Origin: Alkaliflexus imshenetskii DSM 15055
GTDB lineage: Bacteria > Bacteroidota > Bacteroidia > Bacteroidales > Marinilabiliaceae
Reading direction: 5' to 3'
DNA length: 50,177 bases
Assembly (NCBI RefSeq): GCF_000517065.1
Contig: NZ_KI912105.1
Location: 3,671,364 to 3,721,540, forward strand
Under the pieces are notes generated by a model, which was not told the DNA's origin, did no database searches, and worked only from the letters and a program-made list of their open reading frames with translations. This document shows, piece after piece, positions 8,423 to 17,119 of the stretch. The position numbers and the translations under genes were made by a program. How positions within the stretch are numbered: the first letter of the stretch is position 1; every line of letters begins with the position of its first letter.

Positions 8423-9604
8423 ATGAATGGCAATGGTATGTTATCGTTGGTACAACATTGGGCGGATGAAATTGTGGTTGCCTGTTTGGAAAATGAATCG
8501 GTGTGCATTGCGGTTTTTAGTGTAAGTGGCGAACTGGTTTATGCCAATAAAGCAATGTCGGCTCTTTTTAAGGGGGTGCCATCGCAAAGTTTGATAAATC
8601 CTGCTTTCAACGTTCTGACGACTATAGAATCGGATAACAGCTTGATTTTTAAGGGGTATATTACAGTAGGCGACCTGCTTTCTGTCAATAGTTCCATTCA
8701 GGCGCACGTATATCGAAAAAACAATGAGCTGCTTATTATAGGTGGGATGCCTTTTCATCAGCTTTTGGAAACCAATGAATCTCTGCATCGTCTCAATCGC
8801 GAGAATCTGGAGCTACAGCGTGAGTTGATTCGTGAAAAGCGAAAGCTGGAGGAGACGCTTGTTCAGTACAATGCTGCCAATGTTGAACTTCAGAAGTTGA
8901 GTACAGATAAGGATCGGTTTATTTCCATACTGGGACACGATTTGAAAAATCCCTTTAATAGTATTTTAGGATTTCTTCAGTTGTTACGGTCAAATATTCA
9001 CCGCTATGATATGGAAAAGATAGAGAAGCAACTCTCTATAATTCATAATTCAGCAGATCATACTTATAATTTGCTTGAGGATATTTTAAGCTGGGCGCAT
9101 GCGCAGTCGTCGTCGTTCCCTTTTGAGCCTGAAATAGCAGATTTTTGCGCAATTTGCACTGAGGTTAATGTTGAACTTAAAGCCGTTGCAATGGCAAAGA
9201 GCATTACGGTTGTTTTTCCTTCCTCTGATTGTGTACCGGTATATGCCGATGTAAACATGCTTAAATCTGTTTTGCGAAACCTCATTACCAATGCATTAAA
9301 GTTTTCAGAAACTGGTGGCCACGTAGAGGTTAAAGCAAGCCATAGCACAAAGGAAGTTATTGTATCTGTTGCTGATAATGGCATTGGCATGGAACCTGAG
9401 GTAGCTGCTGATTTGTTTGATTTAACTAAGAAATTCTCCACCAAAGGGACTGCCGGTGAACATGGAACCGGAATTGGTCTTTTATTGTGTAAAGATTTTG
9501 TTGAAAAACATGGTGGCCAAATATGGGTAGACAGCACTCCAGGGTTGGGAAGTACCTTTAGTCTTAGCTTACCAAATCGCCTCATTGGAGGAGCCTCTAA
9601 ATGA
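8423..9604 (+). CDS. Cytosolic PAS-type sensor histidine kinase, orphan
   Basis: 393 residues without any transmembrane segment. Residues about 20-115 look like a PAS domain (IAVFSVSGELVYANKAMSAL), and 115-165 are a Glu/Leu/Arg-rich coiled coil. HisKA follows with the phospho-acceptor H172 in ILGHDLKNPFNSILG. The HATPase has N290 in the N box (LRNLITNALKFS), DNGIGM at 318-323 and GTGIGL at 348-353, so it looks catalytically complete. No response regulator is encoded in the window. It is the third gene of a tight operon with the B12 sensor and the helical protein, which would be its likely sensory inputs. Confidence 0.9.
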   Translation: MNGNGMLSLVQHWADEIVVACLENESVCIAVFSVSGELVYANKAMSALFKGVPSQSLINPAFNVLTTIESDNSLIFKGYITVGDLLSVNSSIQAHVYRKNNELLIIGGMPFHQLLETNESLHRLNRENLELQRELIREKRKLEETLVQYNAANVELQKLSTDKDRFISILGHDLKNPFNSILGFLQLLRSNIHRYDMEKIEKQLSIIHNSADHTYNLLEDILSWAHAQSSSFPFEPEIADFCAICTEVNVELKAVAMAKSITVVFPSSDCVPVYADVNMLKSVLRNLITNALKFSETGGHVEVKASHSTKEVIVSVADNGIGMEPEVAADLFDLTKKFSTKGTAGEHGTGIGLLLCKDFVEKHGGQIWVDSTPGLGSTFSLSLPNRLIGGASK

Positions 9605-9747
9605 AGTGGTTGTTTTGCAGCTTGTGGTTGATAAATAGTGTGTTAGTTATCGTAAGATGAGATTTTGATGAGTTTTTTGTGAGTTGATTTTTGCACTTCA
9701 TGTGATTTTTATGCAGTCTTTTTTTTTCTAAATCAAAAGGTTAAAAT

Positions 9748-9755
9748 TAGTTTTG
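9748..9755 (+). promoter_or_regulatory. Possible -7 element (TAGTTTTG) of the GH3 gene
   Basis: Matches the Bacteroidota TAnnTTTG box, 55 bases before the GH3 start. The matching TTTG -33 element is not visible at the expected distance, so this is weak. Confidence 0.3.
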
Positions 9756-9809
9756 ATGTGTAAAATATGTTGTGAATTTATTTCTGTCAAATACTAAACT
9801 TTAATCGCG

Positions 9810-12125
9810 ATGAAGAAAGTAATCTTAGTTGGAATGTTTGCAACCGGAATTCTATTTGGTTGTTCATCCCCGAAAAAGAGTGATGCTGCGTCGATGGTTG
9901 AGCGCATTCCGGAAGTGGAAAAACTGCTGTCTCAAATGACGCTTGAGGAAAAAGTGGGTCAAATGGCTCAGGTAACACTCGATGTAATCACTGTGGGCGC
10001 AAATGCCTTTGTTTCTGATGAACCTGCCCGCCTCGATATGGAGTTGGTGCGCAAAGCTATTGTCGAGTATCATGTTGGTTCTATTCTTAATACTGCCAAT
10101 AACAGAGCCCGTACTCCCGAAACATGGCATACCATTATCAGCCAACTACAAGATGTGGCCATGAACGAAACCCGTATGGGCATTCCGATTATTTATGGTG
10201 TTGATGCCATACATGGTACCACTTATACTGCCGGTGCTACATTTTTTCCGCAACAAATAGGTCAGGCTGCTACCTGGAACCGCGAACTGGTGCGCAGGGG
10301 TGGAGAAATTACTGCCTATGAAACACGTGCGTCTTCAATTCCCTGGAATTTTTCTCCTGTACTTGATATGGGTAGAGACCCAAGATTTCCGCGTATGTGG
10401 GAGACTTTTGGCGAGGATGTTTATCTGGCCTCTGCGTTGGGCGTTGAGTTGGTAAAAGGGTATGAGGGCGATGACAACGACATAAGCGACCCAACCCGAG
10501 TAGCGTCATGTCTGAAACATTTTCTTGGTTACGGAACGCCTGTTTCCGGAAAAGATCGCACACCTGCGCTCATTCCTGAAATTGAGCTGCGTGAAAGACA
10601 CCTGCCTCCTTTTGAGGCGGCTATTAAAGCAGGCGCCCACACCATTATGATCAACTCCGGACTTATCAATGGTGTACCAGTGCATGCCAGTTTCGAGTTG
10701 TTAACCAAATTGCTCAAGGAAGAACTGGGTTTCACAGGTCTGGTGGTAACAGACTGGGCTGATATCGAAAATCTGCACAACCGTGACCGCGTAGCTTCTA
10801 CTCAAAAGGAAGCTGTTAAAATGGCCATCAATGCCGGTATCGACATGTCAATGATTCCGTACAATTTTGATTTTTGCGATTATCTGGTGGAGTTGGTAAA
10901 TGAGGGTGAAGTGTCTATGGCACGCATCGATGATGCCGTTCGCCGTGTACTGAATACAAAGTATAAGCTGGGTCTTTTTGAGCGTCCTGTGACCCATTAC
11001 GAAGACTATCCATTGTTTGGCAGCGAGGAATTCGAAGCAGATGCTTACCGCACAGCGCAGGAATCTATTACACTGTTAAAGAATGAAGGTAATGTTCTTC
11101 CATTGCCAAAAACCGCGCGTGTTCTTCTGGCAGGGCCTAATGCCAACTCTATGAGAACGCTAAACGGCGGTTGGACCTACTCATGGCAGGGTGAAAAGGT
11201 ACATGAGTTTGCCGATGGTTATTCAACAATTCTTGATGCCGTAAAAGCCAAAGTAGGAGAGCGTAATGTTATTTTCCGCGAAGGCGTTCGTTATGTAGAT
11301 GGCGCCAGCTATTGGGTTGATGAGGCGTATGACATTGCCGGTGCTGTTAGAGCTGCTGCCGGTGTTGATTATATCATTCTGGCTCTTGGTGAAAACAGTT
11401 ATACTGAAAAACCTGGCGACCTGCATGACCTTATTCTCTCCGACAATCAACTGGAACTTGCCAGTGCCCTTGCAAAAACAGGTAAACCTGTAGTATTGGT
11501 TCTAAACCAGGGACGTCCACGCCTAATCCGTACCATTGAGCCATTGATGAAGGGTGTTATCAATGCCTATTTACCTGGCAATTTTGGTGGTTTGGCTGTG
11601 GCCGATGTCATCTTTGGTGACTTTAACCCAGGTGGCAAGTTGCCGTTTACCTATCCTCTGTATGCCAACTCGTTGGTGACTTATGACCATAAGCCTTCGG
11701 AGCATCAGGCAAAAATGGCCGGGATGTATGATTATGAGTCCGATTTTGCCATTCAATATCCTTTTGGCTTTGGGTTGAGCTACACTACTTTTGAATACAG
11801 CGATCTGCAGTTGAATGCAACTACTTTGCGTCCAAATGGTACTGTAGAAGTAAGTGTAAAGGTTAAAAACAGTGGCGACCGCGAAGGTATGGAAGTGGTT
11901 CAACTTTATACTTCGGATTTGTTTGCCTCTATTACGCCAGATGTGAAACGTTTGAGAGGTTTCGATAAAATTAGCCTGAAACCGGGTGAAGAGAAAACCG
12001 TGCGTTTCACATTAACACCTGAAGATGTTTCATTCATCAATGCCGAGAACAAAAGGGTAACCGAGCCCGGTGATTTTGACGTGATGATTGGTGAATTAAC
12101 TGCAAGGTTTACGTATGTAAAATAG
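9810..12125 (+). CDS. GH3 beta-glucosidase-type lipoprotein (BglX-like)
   Basis: The 771-residue precursor begins MKKVILVGMFATGILFGC, a lipoprotein signal with a lipobox. The GH3 N-terminal TIM-barrel carries GIPIIYGVDAIHG, CLKHFLGYG and VVTDWADIENL, the last giving the nucleophile D315. The GH3 C-terminal alpha/beta sandwich begins at about residue 410 (SITLLKNEGNVLPL) and includes LALGENSYTEKPGD, which normally contributes the acid/base region. A fibronectin III-like domain closes the protein (KVKNSGDREGMEVVQLY). The length matches periplasmic BglX-type exo-beta-glucosidases, which release glucose from cello-oligosaccharides. With the GH9 enzyme this gives a plausible beta-glucan pathway. 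An exact linkage preference is not evident. Confidence 0.92.
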   Translation: MKKVILVGMFATGILFGCSSPKKSDAASMVERIPEVEKLLSQMTLEEKVGQMAQVTLDVITVGANAFVSDEPARLDMELVRKAIVEYHVGSILNTANNRARTPETWHTIISQLQDVAMNETRMGIPIIYGVDAIHGTTYTAGATFFPQQIGQAATWNRELVRRGGEITAYETRASSIPWNFSPVLDMGRDPRFPRMWETFGEDVYLASALGVELVKGYEGDDNDISDPTRVASCLKHFLGYGTPVSGKDRTPALIPEIELRERHLPPFEAAIKAGAHTIMINSGLINGVPVHASFELLTKLLKEELGFTGLVVTDWADIENLHNRDRVASTQKEAVKMAINAGIDMSMIPYNFDFCDYLVELVNEGEVSMARIDDAVRRVLNTKYKLGLFERPVTHYEDYPLFGSEEFEADAYRTAQESITLLKNEGNVLPLPKTARVLLAGPNANSMRTLNGGWTYSWQGEKVHEFADGYSTILDAVKAKVGERNVIFREGVRYVDGASYWVDEAYDIAGAVRAAAGVDYIILALGENSYTEKPGDLHDLILSDNQLELASALAKTGKPVVLVLNQGRPRLIRTIEPLMKGVINAYLPGNFGGLAVADVIFGDFNPGGKLPFTYPLYANSLVTYDHKPSEHQAKMAGMYDYESDFAIQYPFGFGLSYTTFEYSDLQLNATTLRPNGTVEVSVKVKNSGDREGMEVVQLYTSDLFASITPDVKRLRGFDKISLKPGEEKTVRFTLTPEDVSFINAENKRVTEPGDFDVMIGELTARFTYVK

Positions 12126-12157
12126 GTTTGTTGTTAAGTTTATAGTTTGAAAAGAAG

Positions 12158-12234
12158 CTGTCCGGCTCTTTGTCTGTCGATTTCTGTGCACATGCACAGG
12201 AATATATATACAAAGTTTCCGGACAGTTTTTTTG
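12158..12234 (+). terminator. Large nested-hairpin terminator after the GH3 gene
   Basis: CTGTCCGG (12158-12165) pairs with CCGGACAG (12219-12226), directly followed by a T-run. Inside is a second perfect hairpin, CTGTGCA (12184-12190) with TGCACAG (12193-12199). Confidence 0.8.
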
Positions 12235-12301
12235 TTATTTATTGCAAAAGATGAAACTTGATCGAGGTGTTTTCTGTATCAAAAAGTGATATTTTTGACA
12301 C

Positions 12302-14452
12302 ATGAAGCAATTGATTCTTATTTTTCTGATCTACGGATTCAGTATTTCATTGACGGCTCAAATTAGTCACGGTGGCCGCCCGATGATGGATGCCGGCATA
12401 TCATCCGCACGTTTGGTGCGTCAGGCTGTCAAAATGCCTGAACTGCCTGCTTATGTGCAGCAACTGAGCCTTCAGGAGCAAACCGTTCGATATCAACCAT
12501 TGACTTTTGCGCATCCTCACATTGTAAAACTTTCGCCCGATAATTCAGGTGAATGGAGTCATGAGAATGGCAGGGATGTATGGCGTATATATATTCAGTC
12601 GCAAGGGGCTTACTCTCTCAATATCATATTCGACAGGTTTGTAATGGCACCAGGTAGCAGATTGTTTATTTTTAATGCTGATCAGAGTGTGGTGCATGGT
12701 GCTTTTACAAGTGAGAATAATTCTCCTTCGGGTATTTTGGCCACTTCGCCTGTGCCTGGCGATATGCTTATCGTTGAACTATCGGAGCCTGCGCGCGTTG
12801 GCAAAAAGTCGGAGCTGGTTATTGGCACTGTAAACCATGATTTTATGGATTTATATTCGTTTGTGACGGCCGAGACCAACCGGTTTAAACGCAGTGGTAT
12901 TTGCAATCCTGAATTTACTTGCGAAACAGACCCTATGTGGCTTGAGGCCGGGCAGTCTGTTTGTAGGGTAATAGTTGACGGAACCGAACTTTGTTCCGGC
13001 GTTCTTGTAAATAACACTCAGAATGATGGTACGCCTTATGTAATAACTGCTGCACACTGCCTTCGAAACCAGAATTCTCATCAAACGGTAATTTTTACTT
13101 TCAACTATCAGGTGCCCAATTGTGATGCGCGGGTGGAGGGAAGCTTCACTCAAACCGTTTCGGGCAGTTTTCAAAGGGCTTTTTCCTCTGAGCTAGACAT
13201 TGCACTTTTAGAGATGTCGTCAGTACCTCCTGCAACGTATCGTCCTTACTGGGCCGGTTGGAGCAGAATCACATCACCAGCAGCACCATATAAGTGTATT
13301 CATCATCCGCAAGGCGATGTGAAAAAGGTGGCACGTGCAGAGTCGGCTGTTACCGAGTCCAGTTTTCTCTCCTTTGTGCCAAACAGTCACTGGCGCATTG
13401 CCTCATGGTCGTCAGGTACTACCGAAGGTGGCTCTTCAGGTGCGCCGCTGTTTGATGCCAACGGTCGGGTCATTGGCACTTTAAGTGGAGGGTCGGCCAC
13501 CTGCGCAAATCCCGTAAACGACTATTTTGTACGCATCAATAAAGCGTGGAACCATTTCCCACAAGAGGCAGCTCAATTGTCACGGTGGTTGGACCCAACC
13601 AATAGCAATCAGATGGTCATTGATGGATTCTCTTTTTATGAATCAGAGGTGTCGCGAATTTCTGGTTTCAGGACTGATGACTTGGCAGGGTGGGAATGGT
13701 TGATTCCGGGTAATGGCGTGTGGTCGGGTCACAACGCTCGTGGCGACAAGGCTTTTGCAGAACGGTATGGATCGTACAACCCTATTACTTTGCATGGCGT
13801 GTATGTGATGCCATCAAAATCGAAAGCCAGCAGTAGTCAGACTCTCAATCTGCGCTTGTGGTCCGGCAATCAGGAGCCTGAAACACTCATCGCATCAAGG
13901 GATAATGTGAGTCTGGCTCAAATACCTGCCAACCGTGAGTTTCTTTGGATGCTCGATGAGCCTTTGCAGGTATCTGGTTATTTATGGGCTGGTGTGGAGT
14001 TAAATTATTATACCGTTACCGATAGTTTTGCATTGTATCAGTCTAAACGAAATAGCAACAAAGCCATTAACTCTGCCTGGATTCAGAATAACCAGGAGTG
14101 GCGGAGTGTAATGGGATGGTACAGTGCGGCTTATGAAACTTCATTTTGGATAGATATACTCGCCTCTGACATAAATCCGGTTGATACTTTTATTCATCCT
14201 GTAAAGGGTGGGATGTTTGTGTATCCCAATCCGGTATCTGATCGCTTATTCCTGATATTGGACAACACAGTTTCGGCTGTTGTGACTGAACTTATAACGC
14301 CATCCGGGCAATTGGTGCTGCGTCAAAAGTTGTTTTTAGATGGTGGCAAAGGATATCTCAATGTGGGACACCTGCAACCAGGTATCTACATTTTGCGCAT
14401 CGCATCCGGAAACCAATATTACACCGAAAAGGTGATGGTTGTTAGCGGATAA
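12302..14452 (+). CDS. Trypsin-like (S1/lysyl-endopeptidase-type) serine protease with T9SS sorting domain
   Basis: 716 residues with an N-terminal signal peptide (cleavage likely after LTAQ, near residue 20). Residues about 200-430 form a chymotrypsin-fold protease. The catalytic triad reads H252 in VITAAHCLRNQ, D299 in SELDIALLEM and S379 in EGGSSGAPLFD. Several Cys residues around it (GICNPEFTCE and others) resemble the disulphide-rich Lys-C/API group. The last ~75 residues (GGMFVYPNPVSDRLF through PGIYILRI and KVMVV) are a type A T9SS C-terminal domain, so the enzyme should be carried across the outer membrane and attached or released there. The gene's end overlaps the convergent neighbour by 11 bases. 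Substrate specificity is inferred only by family. Confidence 0.88.
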   Translation: MKQLILIFLIYGFSISLTAQISHGGRPMMDAGISSARLVRQAVKMPELPAYVQQLSLQEQTVRYQPLTFAHPHIVKLSPDNSGEWSHENGRDVWRIYIQSQGAYSLNIIFDRFVMAPGSRLFIFNADQSVVHGAFTSENNSPSGILATSPVPGDMLIVELSEPARVGKKSELVIGTVNHDFMDLYSFVTAETNRFKRSGICNPEFTCETDPMWLEAGQSVCRVIVDGTELCSGVLVNNTQNDGTPYVITAAHCLRNQNSHQTVIFTFNYQVPNCDARVEGSFTQTVSGSFQRAFSSELDIALLEMSSVPPATYRPYWAGWSRITSPAAPYKCIHHPQGDVKKVARAESAVTESSFLSFVPNSHWRIASWSSGTTEGGSSGAPLFDANGRVIGTLSGGSATCANPVNDYFVRINKAWNHFPQEAAQLSRWLDPTNSNQMVIDGFSFYESEVSRISGFRTDDLAGWEWLIPGNGVWSGHNARGDKAFAERYGSYNPITLHGVYVMPSKSKASSSQTLNLRLWSGNQEPETLIASRDNVSLAQIPANREFLWMLDEPLQVSGYLWAGVELNYYTVTDSFALYQSKRNSNKAINSAWIQNNQEWRSVMGWYSAAYETSFWIDILASDINPVDTFIHPVKGGMFVYPNPVSDRLFLILDNTVSAVVTELITPSGQLVLRQKLFLDGGKGYLNVGHLQPGIYILRIASGNQYYTEKVMVVSG

Positions 14453-15467
14453 TTTTAATGTTGTCGATGCAGAAAAAGGGTGGTGTAAGCATTTGGCCTT
14501 CTTCGTTTTTGATGGATGAATTGAGCGTGAACGAAAGCCGGTTTATTTCGCCAAGTGGCGTGAGATCAATGGTGGCCCAGTTTGCCAACATGGTTCGTAA
14601 ACGGTTGTTGGCGCTCCTGAAATCAGCCAGATAGTACTCAACTTTACCGGTGTTTACACCGTCATTGGTATAGCCTTCAATGGTTAATCTAAACCAATCG
14701 GGTTCGTTGTTACTCGTGCCACCAAAACGTCTGATTCCGCTTTCCGTTCCATGCCGCATTACCAAATAGGTGAGTGTTGAATTGGCAACTGACATGGAGC
14801 CAAAAACGCGGTTTTGGCCATTCTCTAGATAAACAGATGCGGCGTACGGTGAAAGTGGCTGACTGTATAGCATGAACTTTCCGCTGGTTGATCTGGTAGC
14901 ATAGGCACTGTATAGGTCTGGCTGTGCGGTTGTTGTCTGGCTGAATCTGCTGCTCAACGTAAAGCCTGTCCACTCACTCTCCCCAAATGGATTCACAGGG
15001 AAAACCAATCCTTTGCTGATGAAGCCGATACTGCCACCCGGTAAATTTTCGCCCCGGTTGTAGCTGTTATTGGCAAGCTCTAACTCCTTAAAATCAATGC
15101 GTAGAATGGTTGAAACAGGGATTACTAGTGAATCTTTTCCCGATGGAGTCTCTACCACAAAACTGTAGGTCTCTTTTCCCAGTACTTTTGAAACATGCAC
15201 AATTGCAGGTTCTTGTGTAAGCAGCTCCCCGTTAAGATACCATTGATACGTTGATTGATAATCGTAAGTAATTTTTGGCGTGATGATAAGGGTGTCATTT
15301 ACCTCCAATTCAAAACCTCCATCGGGCATTTTAAGGTAAATGCCCGGAGATGGAATCTCTTTCTTATCAGCTTCACAGCCAGTTGCGAAAACCAACATGG
15401 CAACAAGTAGTCCCGGAATCAGGCGTTTAATCAATTGTAATAGACTTAAAGCGTTGGTATCCACCAT
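14442..15467 (-). CDS. DUF4465-type secreted lipoprotein
   Basis: 341 residues. The signal region ends in AMLVFATGC, a lipobox with Cys31. Residues about 35-120 look like a PKD/Ig-like domain (GGFELEVNDTLIITPKITYD, YQWYLNGELL). The remainder, with the ESEWTGFTLSSRFS segment, the SLTYLV/RFGG region, a DWFRLTIEGY strand and a final FFCIDNIKIIR, matches the DUF4465 pattern of Bacteroidota surface lipoproteins. Function of that domain is not known; a carbohydrate- or protein-binding role is often guessed. It converges on the T9SS protease with an 11-base overlap of the two 3' ends. It lies 50 bases downstream of the thioredoxin-fold gene, so it may be co-transcribed with it. Confidence 0.7.
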   Translation of the reverse strand: MVDTNALSLLQLIKRLIPGLLVAMLVFATGCEADKKEIPSPGIYLKMPDGGFELEVNDTLIITPKITYDYQSTYQWYLNGELLTQEPAIVHVSKVLGKETYSFVVETPSGKDSLVIPVSTILRIDFKELELANNSYNRGENLPGGSIGFISKGLVFPVNPFGESEWTGFTLSSRFSQTTTAQPDLYSAYATRSTSGKFMLYSQPLSPYAASVYLENGQNRVFGSMSVANSTLTYLVMRHGTESGIRRFGGTSNNEPDWFRLTIEGYTNDGVNTGKVEYYLADFRSANNRLRTMLANWATIDLTPLGEINRLSFTLNSSIKNEEGQMLTPPFFCIDNIKIIR

Positions 15468-15517
15468 TTTTGTTTTATTATTCTGTTTTTTATTCCAATC
15501 ACTACCTTTTACCTATG

Positions 15518-16942
15518 TTACCTGCTTAAAAGATGGTCGATAAACCCGGGAAGTTGTTCTGTATCCAATCGTTTAGCTGCTATTTTTTTGTGACGATCCA
15601 ACACGTAAATCATGGGCGTTGAGCGAATGTCATAATAATTTCGGAACCGAGTCTGATGAAAAGGGTCGTACACGTTAATCCAATCAAAAAGTTCGTGTTC
15701 GTTGATGAATGATTCCCATTCGTTTTTATCGTTCATACTGTAAACGGCAAATACCTGAACACCTTTGTTTCGATAAGGCTCAAACACTGTTTTGTATAGC
15801 TTTGGAAGCTCTTTTTTACAGTGCCCGCACGATGGTTCATAAAACACAACAACTGTTACCTGAGCGTTGATTTCGTGCAGGCGAAACACCTCCCCATTTA
15901 TGCTTTCCATGCGCAAATCGTGCGCCAGATTGCCAATGAGGGTGGGTTTGATATCCCTGACACGCTCTGCCAGGTTTTTCATGAACTCCTCTGAAGCCCA
16001 TGGCGCCTCACCCGAGAGGTAATATTTTTCGGCAAGGGCTACCATGGTGGCATCCATACCCATTATCTTACTTTCGTTGGCGCGGTTGAACAGAAACTGA
16101 ACCAGATAACGGAACATTTCCGGATTGCTGCGACTTTTCTCTATCACTTCGATGGAGGCCTGCGTGACTGTATCGGGAATTTGAACGATGACACGATCAA
16201 AATAGGTCTCAAGTTTTTGCGTGAAAAAAGGTGTACGTAATAGCCTTTCATCGGTGAAATCAACATTGTCAAAATAGTGCTTTCGGTAAAAGTGGTAGCG
16301 CTTCACCTGCACCAGCGAGTCGGCATTCTGAACGCCTTGAGGCAGATCAAAATTTGGCTGTTCGGGCTCCTGCATGCTTTTGATAAATGAAGCAAAGAAG
16401 GTTCCGTAATGCTGACTTTCAACATTTTTCCAATAGGCCTGTACCTGTTTGTTGATTTCTTCTATTTGGGCGTTGATGGACTCCGCTTTGGCAGCATCGC
16501 CCCCGGCGGCATTAAGCGCTTCGCGCAAGCGGTTGGCCTCCTTTTGTTTGTCGTTGATAAATCGTTGATATTCCAAAAACAGCTGAGACTCTTTGGAGCC
16601 GCTAATTTTCATGCCTGCAATAAAGTCAATGGTATCTGTTTTTATGGAAAACTGCTGTTCATCGGCTATCAGCACATCAAAGTATTTGCCATTGGGCAGA
16701 TAAAAAAAATAGAGACCTCCGGGCAGTGGTTCTTCCTTCTGAAAAACAGCTACGCCTTTACTGTCGGTACGTGCCGTGTCACTCACGTACATTCGTTTGT
16801 TGTAATAATAGCCAAGAATCACATCCTGATTACTCAAACTGCTGATGGTTAACTCTATTCGATGTCCCTTGCCGGATGTCGCATAAAGCGTGGATATGGA
16901 AAAAAACAGGCCGATGAAAATCAGAATTACGCTTTGTCTCAT
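15518..16942 (-). CDS. TlpA-like thioredoxin-fold protein with N-terminal DUF4369/DUF5106-like regions
   Basis: 474 residues. A cleavable signal peptide (residues 1-22, SISTLYATS) sends it to the periplasm. Residues 27-110 show the beta-rich DUF4369-like start (LSNQDVILGYYYNKRMYVSD). The middle third is helical and matches the DUF5106-like arrangement. The C-terminal 130 residues are a thioredoxin domain: FYEPSCGHCKKELP gives the redox motif C372-G-H-C375, and STPMIYV gives the cis-Pro loop. This architecture is typical of Bacteroidota thiol-disulphide oxidoreductases that reduce or reshuffle disulphides in exported proteins. It is upstream of the DUF4465 lipoprotein on the same strand and near a Cys-rich secreted protease, a plausible client, though that link is inference. 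Confidence 0.85.
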   Translation of the reverse strand: MRQSVILIFIGLFFSISTLYATSGKGHRIELTISSLSNQDVILGYYYNKRMYVSDTARTDSKGVAVFQKEEPLPGGLYFFYLPNGKYFDVLIADEQQFSIKTDTIDFIAGMKISGSKESQLFLEYQRFINDKQKEANRLREALNAAGGDAAKAESINAQIEEINKQVQAYWKNVESQHYGTFFASFIKSMQEPEQPNFDLPQGVQNADSLVQVKRYHFYRKHYFDNVDFTDERLLRTPFFTQKLETYFDRVIVQIPDTVTQASIEVIEKSRSNPEMFRYLVQFLFNRANESKIMGMDATMVALAEKYYLSGEAPWASEEFMKNLAERVRDIKPTLIGNLAHDLRMESINGEVFRLHEINAQVTVVVFYEPSCGHCKKELPKLYKTVFEPYRNKGVQVFAVYSMNDKNEWESFINEHELFDWINVYDPFHQTRFRNYYDIRSTPMIYVLDRHKKIAAKRLDTEQLPGFIDHLLSR

Positions 16943-17119
16943 AACTTATTAACTTTCTCGATTTAAAAAATTGATGAACAATTTTGGTTACTGTTACAGT
17001 TCTACTCTTTTCGTTGTTTGAGGATTGTTTATTGTACAAAGATATCAGGTACCATTGGCACATCAAAAAACTTGCCGCAAAATCTGCCCAAAGGTTTTCA
17101 TCATATATTACAAAAAACA

